64,000 bases of DNA from Luidia sarsii (Eukaryota; Echinodermata; Asteroidea; Paxillosida; Luidiidae), in the NCBI GenBank assembly GCA_949987565.1, contig OX465105.1, positions 23,132,653-23,196,652 of the forward strand, read 5' to 3'. Each line of letters opens with the position of its first letter. The stretch's first letter is position 1. A program made the position numbers and the translations under genes. This document shows positions 1 through 11,500 of the stretch, one piece after another. The notes beneath the pieces are model-generated. The model saw only the letters and a program-made list of their open reading frames with translations. It searched no databases and was not told the DNA's origin.

Positions 1-1712
1 TGGACACAATTTTTTTTTCACCGAGGGACTATCCGAGGGGTTAAGTCGGTTGATTTCATTTCTACTATTAAGGAGTGGTACTGCTCCCCGGTCCATGCCC
101 TGTGGGTATCATTTACGACCTACCACCCACTGTGTTGTTGTTTGGACAAGGTTTGCCCAGTCCCCATCACACACATCTGGTGCTGGTAACCCCTACCCTA
201 ATGGGTTGTGTAATCATCGGGTGTCAGTGGTATCATATGAACGTGAGGTGATTTTGGACTTTGCAGTCAGCTACTCGAACCCCTGCTGAGAGAGACTAGT
301 AACCACAAACTAACACCCAAGCCAGTCCCTCTTCTGAACATACCCAAAGAGTCAAGAAATAAGCTTCTACACCAATTGGTGCTACACTACCAGCCAAGGC
401 TAACAAATAGAACTAGGAGTAGTAACTACTGTAGCGTGAAGCAAGGCATTAGCCTGCATCCCGACTGATGATAGACTGCTAGCCAAGGCAAACTTGGGAG
501 AGGTGACTAGTCTGAAGCAAGGCATACACCTGCGTCCCCCTTTCGTGGAACATTGCTGGTACTACAAGCAGGTACTAGGAGTGAGAAGCCAAATCAAGGT
601 AACAGGCCTTGCAGGATGGAGGCACCTATGGAGAGTCAACGGAGAAGGCAAAGGTTGGAACCTACATGATGGCATTGCAAGCCTCTCGCTGCAGACCGAC
701 ATAGGCAGGGACGTCTCGGCTCTCGACCAAAACCTTCCATGCCAGGGACCTGTGTGGAAAATGAGCAGGAGATGAATGCTGGACTAATGTACCATGGCAA
801 TGTCGCCCTGAAATGGCCAGCACAGTGATGGTACTGTTAACAAGGTCTTCGATAGATACACTGAGTGGTCAGTTTACTGTGTTCAAGTGATATGCACAAT
901 ACATCATGGACTTTTACTGTCTAGGCCTTTTAGCCAGTAGTTTGCCTCATTCATCATGACATTGATACATTGACCAGCAGCCGACTTCAAGAAAAGTTGT
1001 GTAAGTTACACAACGCACAAATGTTGCGTACGTCTTGCGCCTCTACGACTCTTTTCAGCAATATCTAGAAAAGACAGCAAAATGTCGCGTAATGTTGCCC
1101 CCAAAAATGTTGGCGCGTACGCAAAATTTGAAGTTTCGTGAAATCGGCTGCAGAACTACATCAAGCTTCAATACACCACATCAAGGGCTGCTTTCTGAAG
1201 TCTTACAGACATCTTGTGTTTGCAAAATAATATCCGGTTTATTCATCTTAATCCCGTGAACACCGAGCTCTTGAAAACAGACTTTCAAGACATTGAAGTG
1301 GTTATAGGTGTATGGTATGCTTTATAATGCGTCAAACAATTCATGGGGAAAGAAGACAGATTCTGATTTGTAAATGTTCTCAGTCTTACCCGGCATAATC
1401 CACAGATTCAAGGTCCTCCTTCTTTGTGGAGTGGAATGAATGACACTTGAACAGCACCTTTTGGCAACCAATGGGAGACGCACAGTATGAATGGCCAGGC
1501 ACCAGTCTTTGCTAGACTGGCACTGCTGTCAGACACATTCTGACAGAAGGCATTGATCTGGGCGTATGCTTGCCCTCAGACATAACACATTCACTCCACA
1601 ACAAGTCTGGAAACCTACAGAGTTTTCTTACACCGCATCATTGCGTGGTGACATATGGAAAAATTCTGATCATGGTTTTTAAAATTATAGAGGGCCAGCC
1701 ATTTAGATCCTA

Positions 1713-1898
1713 CCAGGACCTTCATACTCAGAAAGGTTTAAGTAGGATCAAAATTAGTGTCACAGTTGCCCCTTGGGATTTTAAGCTGTGGCCAGGACCA
1801 CCAGGACCTTAATACTCAGAAAGGTTTAAGTAGGATCAAAGTTAGGATCAAAGTTAGTATCACAGTTTCCCCTTGGGATTTTAGGCTGTGGCCAGGAA
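1713..1898. repeat. Two-copy direct repeat of about 90 bp
   Basis: CCAGGACCTT at 1713 and 1801 begins two copies of the same sequence, the second with an extra internal duplication (TTAGGATCAAAG). The rest of 1-2282 contains only weak short direct repeats and a poly-A tract near 2170. Confidence 0.75.
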
Positions 1899-2282
1899 AG
1901 AAAGAAGAGTCATTTTGCAGCTGACAAAATAATTACCATATACAAACTAGGACTACTCTAATAGCAAAATATCTGATTCAATCTATAGCGTCCAAAATTA
2001 ATCATATGTTAGATTTAGATTGTTCAAAAATTGCAATTACATGTACTCTACTAATAGGGAGTCCTAAAAGGGAGTTCTAGATCCCAAGTTGCACAGGGTG
2101 ATATCAATGCAGGTAATTTTAGTTTACCAAGGGTAATTTCAGACAATTAAGCTTCTCTGAGAAAAAGGCCAGAAAAAAAAAAAAAAAAATACAAAGAAAA
2201 CCCCAATCCAATTATACTCGCAAGCTTCCGTACAGCAATTCCCGAAAACTACCTTGTACAATAAAACTTTGGAGGTACGTAC

Positions 2283-2509
2283 CTGGAGAACGATGAACAT
2301 ACACTGGCCAGCGGACCAGTCTTCCTCCTGCAGTGCTTTGCCGAGGATGTCCGTGACTCGCTGGAGGTGCAGCATGCTCAGTGCCCGCTGCCGCAGCAGC
2401 ACCTGGCCCAGGGCCGACTGCAGGATGTCACTGTGCAGCCGGTGGCAGCAGTTGCTGCCCACGTGGTGCAGCAGCATGGTCACCACAGCAGGCACGGGGA
2501 TCAGGGAGT
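2283..2509 (-). CDS. HECTD4-like, coding exon 10 (last one visible)
   Basis: Encodes residues about 645-720: a His/Cys/Leu-rich helical stretch including TMLLHHVGSNCCHRLHSDIL and QRVTDILGKALQEEDWSAG. Acceptor CTCAAACCGCTGCAG, donor GTACGT; ends in phase 0. I find no further exon between here and base 1, so the next intron is at least 2.28 kb. Confidence 0.83.
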
Positions 2510-5500
2510 CTGCAGCGGTTTGAGGAGGTGGGCAGGTGGGCGACGTGAGAGTGCAGTGCAAGAGAATGCTCAGCATTTATATTAGCGTTAGGGTAAAGGG
2601 TAATTCAAAGAGGTTTTGCCCTTACTCGACGTGGTGGTAAACACTGAATGCTCAGTGCTTTGCCCGGTGCCTGATAAAAATATTCCAGGCAGCTCGGGCG
2701 GGATTCGAACCCGCGACTCCCGAATTCTAGTACGGACAAAAACCCTTTGGTGGGGACATTCTCGAATATTTCTCAACTCTACTGTGCAGACTGAGAGGCA
2801 ATAGGGAGTTGTTTGAGAAATTGATGGAAGGACTGGGAACCAGTCTGAGTGCAGCTGGACTCTGGGTGGGAAATGAAGGCAAGTTTCTTGGGAACAGGCC
2901 CTAAGACAGGCGTCTCCCAATCTACGGCTGTGTCCAAAGGCAATGGCAACGACTTTAGTTCATGCACGAGTCTATGGAGGTCCTAAGCTAGTGGCTACAT
3001 GCAATACTAATGAACACGCATGCATTTACCAGCCATAGCCAAAGAATGAGGACACAGCCTGACATAAAACACATGCCACTACACCGCCCTTCTGTTCTCT
3101 TCATGAAAATGATGTTTTACTTCATCCATTGTGACTCAACTTGGCTAACTGAAGTTTGCAGATCTGCAGTTGCTATGGTTTTTTGGCTCAGCACGTAGCT
3201 GAAGTCGCCGTACATGATGAGTTTTCATCCACGAGAGGCGAAAAAAATCAAACAGGATCGATATTGGTCTCACGGCCTCTTGAGGCAGAAATCTCACTCA
3301 AAGTTCAGCGCACACGGTGAGCTACGTGCTGGGCTATTGACCTCGAGATGATTTCTGCTCAGCGGCCTTTAGATTTGTTTTTCCTGCTTACCTTCGGGGA
3401 CTGGCCCGAAGGACGGTGCCATTCCCATCTGTTGCTCCACATGGTGGGATGCCCTCAGCCCCGGGTTGTGCCACTGGTCCACCCAGTCGCTGGAACACGT
3501 CCAGATGAAGTTGTTGATAGAATCATAGCACACTCCTGATCGCACAAAAATGACATAGCACCGTACATGCTTACTCCCGTACAACAATGTTGAGATGCCT
3601 GTCTATATCACTACAGTCATACTACATGTGACATACACAGCGCTTTGGGTTTTAAGTTCATATCGTAGCGAGCATTTGTTCAAACTCCTACACTGAAGCA
3701 TTGATGAAAATCCACCTATGCTTTTCACCAGTTGCTTGGGAAGCTGATGTACCAATGTAATCAAATATTGGGCTCAGCCATAGCTACATGTAGAGCCTTA
3801 GCCTGCTATCAAGGCCCCCCGCCCCATATCAGCGCTGAAAGGCTCCTGGCGAAATATGACTCCAAAAATCGCAGCTACAACTGTGGCTGCTCCTTAAAAC
3901 AACATGCAGCCTATCTGTCAGTGCAGGCAGAAAGAGCCGCTGCCCGGAGACACAGCCATAGCCGCGGTCCTGGCCCAGTGAATTTGAATCTGGCCTTTGT
4001 ATACTCACCAAGTCCCACGATGGGTGACCCCCGGGCCAGAGAGCACGTGGGTGCATCCACAAAGTCCATGCGTGTGGTGAAGTTACCATCCTTGACCCCA
4101 AAGCACAGGTTGGAGCCCAGAGCTGCGTGGAAGGAAGGTGAGTACTGTAAGCATCTTTAAGGTTTAAGAAAGCTCCTGCTGTGATAACAATCTCAGGCCC
4201 TCTAAAACGTTTTAAATTTGTATTTTGCTTATAATATTGTTCATTTACAGCCCCTACACAACATTGGTCGAGGTCAAAGCATAGCATCCATACATAGTCT
4301 GATCCATCATATGCATGAAATAGCACACCTGTAAAAATTTCAGCTCGATCCGCCAACTGAGTCTCGAGAAAATCGTGAAAACCGCTTCATTTGTTTCACG
4401 AAAATGCAGTATTCAATGCCGTACTGCTTCAAAAAAATGGTTTAGATCTCGGTGAGACGTAAACTTTTTCTTTTACTCATTTCTCCCGAAATATTTCAGT
4501 GAGAGGTTTCTACTATAACCAACTGTATAAGTTTCATGTAAATCTGTGAACATTTCTGTTTTTCGATCTTACCAATGTTGTGTAGGGGCTTTAAGTCAGT
4601 AAGCAGTTTCAATAGAATCAAAGCACTGGTGTCCTGCAATAGTATCATCTTGATATATATGTAGCATAAAGTTGACTGTTTTTAAACGAACAAAGGAAAT
4701 AAGGAGAGACTAGCAAATTTTAACAACTGATACAAAAAGAAAAGCTGCATCCATTTGATGCAATCTCTGAATGTCTTGTAGCCATGTATACAACTAATTG
4801 TTCCTTGTGTCTGTATGAAAATTTGGTTGTGATATACGGCAGTTAAAGGTTAAATGCTTCTGACTGGCGCTTTGGGAAGGCTGCCATCTAAGGGCTGGAT
4901 ATCTCGGATGGTACGCAAAACCAAAAGTTTTTCCATTTTTTGTTTTGGACAGTTTGAAAGATTTGGGAAAAGCTATCATCTAAAGGTTGGATAGCTCAGA
5001 TGGTAAGAGTGGTGGTATGCAAAACCAAAAGTTTTTCCATTTTTTTTTTGACAGTTTAAAAGATTTGGGGAAAGCTATCATCTAAAGGTTGGATATCTCA
5101 GGTGATACAAGAATGACACATTAAACCAGAGGCCTTTGTTCATGTCCCGGTAAAGTCAAATTTTAATTGCTATCATATTGAGGATCTGTTGTATGTCTAA
5201 TTCGTTGTATGTGTTACAGGGAAAAATCCAAAAGCTCTTTACTTCTTTTTCCTTACATACAAATATTGTTACATTCATTGTATGTTCTATATTTCTGTAT
5301 AATACTACATTCAATTGATTGATATAACTTATTCTCTGATGTATCAGAAATAGTATGGACAATGAAAAAAATATCTGTTAGTGGATCGGACTCTTTGTCC
5401 CAGACTGACCTGAGCCTGAATTGAAGATGGAACGAGAGGACGAGTTGTTATTGCTCCCAGGGGGTGCTGTCAGCATGACTACGCTGTTGCCACAGGTGAA

Positions 5501-8500
5501 GATTGGCGTCTTGCGCAGTAACTTCAACGTCAACCCACAGCTGGTGGTTGCTGCTTGAAATACACAAAAGCAAACAGAGATCAAATGAACATAAAGCAAA
5601 ATCAAACCGATAGAGGAATAACTGACTGGGAATCTTTTTAAACAATCTTGAAAAATGGCACAGAAAACTGGACCGGGACTTGAACCCGAGACCTCTGGTT
5701 TTGCGTACCAGTGCTCTTACATTACCATCTGAGCTATCCAGCCCTTAGATGGTGGCGTAGTAAGATTTTAACGGTTTAAGTTTCTGTCCAGTCAACGTTT
5801 TCTTTGGCAATTTTTCAAAATTAGACTTAAATTTATATTTACACGTCCGGTAGGCAAACCCTCATTGACTCACGTTCTCATTGATGTAAAATCTATGATT
5901 GACAGCAACATCCGCCACTATACAAACTGGAATACACCACATGACCTTGACTTGCTCAATGACCAGATGGCTAAGATGTCTTCACTTGAGTGAAAGCAGG
6001 AGCCACAAATGAGGCCTGTTTCCCCTGTCCCCCAAAAACGTGATTCTTTGGATTGCAATTTGAATCGCAATTCTAACTCTACTTTTGTGTGTGTGGGTGG
6101 ACACAATAAACGTGATTATTATTGGGATTTGAATTGCGATTCAGCCTTTTCTAAATAATCGCGTTTATTTGCCATGCAGTGCATGTAGTTCTTTTGCATG
6201 TCTTTTTAAAATCCCACAATGCACCGCTTGCGCTCTGACTGACAGGAAGTGCCATGCTTGTTTATATATATGTCTCCCTACCGGTACATGGGCCACCCTC
6301 AAGGACACACCCACCATTTGACCACAGCTGCTAACCACAATCGGCTCGTGATTCTTTTGCGTCGCGATTTTATGGCCTGTGTGAACGCGAGCGACCAAAA
6401 AAAAGGACGATTCAAATTGCGATTATTTGCATAGTGCGAACTGCCCTATTGAAATCCCATCCAAGCAACCTGCAATTTGTTTTCTTGATGGAAGGGATTT
6501 GGCAGAGCATACAGTGCTAATTTACATTTTGATTATAGAGTAAAACCTCATTGAAGGCTCCTAGTAGCGGATTACCGGGTAGCAGTATAGGCACCTCAGT
6601 AGAAGGACAGGATAAACATGTAGACTTACATATCTCCTCCTTGGCGGATGTGTTGGAGGCCGCTTTGCCCGTCAGCGCAGCCAGGGTGGCTGCTGTGCAA
6701 TAGCGGTGGCTGCGTAGTCGGCTCAGCAAAGGGTCGGCCCCTACCTTCAGGCTGTCGTCTTTACGGTTCAGGACTACACGCGTGCCGACTGGCTCTGCCT
6801 GTACGCCACCATCGGTCTCCTGAGCAGAGCAAAGAGGAATCAATCCGACTATTAGGAACTGGGAAGGAATCAAGGTGAGCTACCAGCTCTTTTCAGAGCC
6901 ACACTCCATCTGGTAATGGATTACGAACATGGTGTGACTGAAAACTTTCGACTTTGCACTGCCACCGTGCAAACCTTCAAATCTTGTATTGACTTAATAC
7001 ATGTACATGTACATTTAACATCATGTCTTGTATCGACTTATAATCAACATTAAAAAAATACAGTTTTGTTGAGGTACATGTAGTAAACCGAGCTTCAAAT
7101 GTAAATGAGACTTAAGGCTTTGCATGGTGGGTGAATCAATATAGGAAGGTTTGCGGTGAACACCATGTATCAGGTCTCTTAAAGGAAGAGGTATGGTTCT
7201 GAAAAGAATGTAAGTTTGCAGGACTCTGTGGATGAGGGCAATGCCCTACTGGTCACTCACCTCAAGTCGAATGACATCCATGCACACAGACTGACCCTTG
7301 CCACTTTTGTCCGCTCCGAGTGTGCACCAGATCCAGTAGAAGTATGTGCCATCTGACAGCAGGCTGATGGTAACCCTGTTGGCCTTGGCCTGCAGGGCTG
7401 GTGGTACCTCAATCTGCCCCTCCGTCTACCAGAGCAACAAGAGTGTTAGATGTTGGTGTGATATCAATATGTCAGTCGGTGGGATATCCCCTTCTCCGTC
7501 CAGTCTGCCATTCACCTCTGATGGGGGTCTGCAGAAATCTCTACTATTAGGGGCATTCCTAGCAGTGATCCACTTTTTTTTTTTTTTTTTAATTGCTAGT
7601 GAATGATGAAATCTCACAAACACTCGCGATTTGAATCACAATGTGATATTTCAGAAAAAGTGTTAGCTGGGCGCTATGTGTGAACACTGTCGAAAAGAGA
7701 AAATGGAAAAGTTACATCCCCCAAGTGAGTGCACACAGATGAACAACCGAGGGGGGCTCATGTTGTAGACCTCCTAGTAGGTGGGCCCATCTTGAGTCAG
7801 CAGCACCTGTAATTGCTGCTTGCCTCATACACAAGAAGAAGAAGAACATCTGAGGGCCCCATAACCATCTGTTTATCTCCACATGGCAGCGCGCAGACCG
7901 TACATTGTACGCACATGGTATGAGCAAACCATCTGTTTATCTACACATGGCAGCGTGTGAACCATACATTGTACGCGCATGGTATGAGCAAACCAAGCGT
8001 GTGCAGTCCAGAAAGTGCCTCTGGCTGGGTCACATTCCAGGCATGCGCAGTCCGGTTACATCACAATTCCAGGCATGTACAGTTTGGCCCTCCGACAAAC
8101 GATTTTTCAATCACGATCCACTTTTCGAACAAATTTTGCAGTGTGCGGACATGCGGCCCAAAAAATTAAAACAAACAAATCTGAATCGCGATCCTTTTTG
8201 ATAATTTTCCTTGTGGGAACGCAACTATTGTGTGCTGGATTGCTAGCCCTCCACACAGAAGTCACTGTACAAACATGTAGCATACATTCCTCACTTGGGG
8301 GTGAGATTTTATATTTAAGACCTAAGGAGTAAGGCCACAGCCCCAGTCTGAGTAGCAACTGGAGACTTCTACTTGAAGGGGGGGGGATCAAGGTTGAGCC
8401 TACCTTTAGGGTCCTGGGGTTGAGGATGGTGCACAGCTGTTCCGGTTGCCCGTCCGACTCCAAGGCCCTATGCACCAGATAGTGGCGGCCATAAGCCACC

Positions 8501-11500
8501 CAACCCTGGCCCAGGTCTTGCCGTTTGACGTAGATAAAGCCCCTGTTGCAATCAATCAAACACATCGCAGGAGGGAATGAAGAAACCGCCTGGCTCCAGA
8601 AAAACCGTGCCAGAGTTGGTACTCAAAGGTGGTTTGTTACAGATGAATCAGACTGACCAATGTAGACCTTTCATTAGCTAATAGAGAGTGGGTTCTCAAC
8701 AAAATGATACATTTGACATTGCTATTCAGTCACTGATCATGTGAGATGTTGCACCAATTCTAGATCTTTGGAGATTTGGGCCAGTATTACTGTAGAAGTC
8801 ACTGTCAATGTATGTGTATGTGTTTGTGGGGGGGGGGGGTGGAGACAGCGACTTGAACACATGCTTCTCAAATGACTTTTGACAAATGACACTTCCTAAT
8901 GGCATCAGCACCACAAATATAGTGCAGCAGTTTCCTCAATAGTAGTCTTCCAAATTTATAAACTATGCAGCCAATAATCGGGTTCTCCCAATCACCCTGC
9001 TGTGTTTAAGGTCTCCAATTGGTGAATCAAACGATGCTGTCGTCCCTAAGCATGCTGCCCATAAGACCTACATGTAAATGGACCCGCATGCATTAGTGAG
9101 AACATTCTTTTGCATTGCACCGATGATAACTATGCAGCACTATTAAAACAAGACTGAATATGGATACTTTCCGCAGGACTTGGTTTACTTTAGCAATTCT
9201 GCTAGCACTCAATAATTAAAAGAACGCAGTGGCTGTTGTTACGGCAGTCGTCCGTGTGGTTCCCTGACTTGATTGTATTTCGTCAGCATTGAAGGCCGGT
9301 TGAACCAGTCTATTAGCTGATAGTCTGGTTCCAAGAGCTAAACATCCTGACAAATATTGTGAAGTCAGGGAACCACACGGACGACTGCCGTAACAACAGC
9401 CACTGCGTAAAAAGAAATCATTATGAGGTTCCATTCTTTGGGATTCTGTTTAAACCAACCCTGCTGCAGTGAACTTGCTGCGAAAGCCCACAACACTGTG
9501 TGATTTTCTTGGGACCCTCCCTACGTGTACACTGCTGTTTACAGGCGGCATAATATTCTCTTAGATTCGGTTGACAACAGTGCAGACTGAATCCCTTGAC
9601 ACATCTTGTTAGCTCGCTTGTGTAGGTCTACCAGTGACTAGTACATTGAGCATGGCACCCTACAGGGAGAGTATTAGGGATACCAGCATCTGCCTGGTTG
9701 CCTACCTCAAGGTCCCACAGAGACCGGAGCCAAATTTAGCCAGCCCTTTGCCGTGGGAGCTCGTTGTGTAGAGAAACTTGCCATCACAAGTCAGGCTTCT
9801 GCCAATGTCTGTCGTGTCTGCAGGTCAAGAATGGAGGCATTAAGAACACTTGGGAGATGAGGGTGGCTTATAAATCTAGAGTGCATTTGACATTTGGATT
9901 TGCACAAATGAAAACACTTTAAAAACTCAAGTTTCGTTGTCTGTCAGCAAAGTGTACAGACCTGATATTACAGTGAGACAGTTGGGTTTTCTTTTATTCC
10001 CTTATTTTATACTTGCTTTTCGATAAAACCTAGTGTAGCATTATTATTTAGGATTAATTTTGATCTAAAAACATTATCATCATGTAAGTACAAAGAAAAC
10101 AGCACAAGGGCTATTTTTGACCAGCGTAATGGCAATATACAAGTCTGTGGTTTTGAACAAAATTGCTTCAGGAGAACTAAGATGTTTCAAGTGGTATACT
10201 TAGGAACATCTTGGCACCTATGTCACCGGCAAATATATGGCCTGCTTCAGCTGACTACCAAGGTATTTGGAACTTTACTAGTGATACTTTTGATTCCTGA
10301 TAATATGCTACACTTAACAATAGCCCATGGAGAGCGACAATGTCAAGATATAAAGCTTCTGTCTGTGACTGTTTGAGGCAAGTTAAATGACTGACACGCA
10401 ATGCCGACTTCTACTGTCAACTGTGGGTGGACTGGAGGAGGGCGCAAGCCGCAGCATTGAATGAGGCCGAGGTTGAGCTCATCTTGGAGTGGACAGACTG
10501 AAGCTAGACTGCACGCCTTCAAAGGCTGCGTGCATTGGATAAGCCTCACCTTTCTCTTTCTCCTTCTCCTCGCCGTCTCTCACCGGGTCACTCAGCATGT
10601 CCTCAAAGCCCCAGCACACCATGTGCTTACTGCCCAGCAGGGAGGAGGCACAGCCTGGGCCACCCTCCAGCCTCAGCAGCTTGTGCAGGATGTCGGCAAC
10701 GGGCAGAGAGGCCAGGCTACTCTGAAGCGTCTGCAGGAGGTGGACAGTGTGGATGATGGTCGATGTGGAGCCCCTGGAACGTCAGAAACAGATCATTCAA
10801 TTCAACGTCATGAATAGATTTAGAAAAATCCCAGTCCGTTTTCCATGTTTGTATGTTTGTAAATATCCACTCTGTATGATCTGCTGCACTCAGGGTGTCC
10901 CTTGCACACGTGGTAAAGTAAACCATGAGACGGCCTACCTCACACTTTGGATGGACTAACTCAGGTGCTTGTATCCAAACCTCACCACCTCAGGGCCCAC
11001 CTGGCCACCTCACACTTTGGATGGACTAATGCACCTCAGGTGCTTGTATCCAAACCTCACCACCTCAGGGCCCACCTGGCCACCTCACACTTTGGATGGA
11101 CTAATGCACCTCAGGGGTTTGTACGCAAACCTCACCACCTCAGGGTCCACCTGGGCCCCTGGCCACCTCACACTTTGGACGGACTAATGCACCTCAGGTG
11201 CTTTTATCCAAACCTCACCACCTCAGGGCCCACCTGGCCACCTCACACTTTGGATTGACTAATGCACCTCAGGTGCTTGTATCCAAACCTCACCACCTCA
11301 GGGCCCACCTGGCCACCTCACACTTTGGATGGACTAATGCACCTCAGGTGCTTGTATCCAAACCTCACCACCTCAGGGCCCACCTGGCCACCTCACACTT
11401 TGGACGGACTAATGCACCTCAGGTGCTTGTATCAAAACCTCACCACCTCAGGGCCCACCTGGCCACCTCACACTTTGGACGGACTAATGCACATCAGGTG

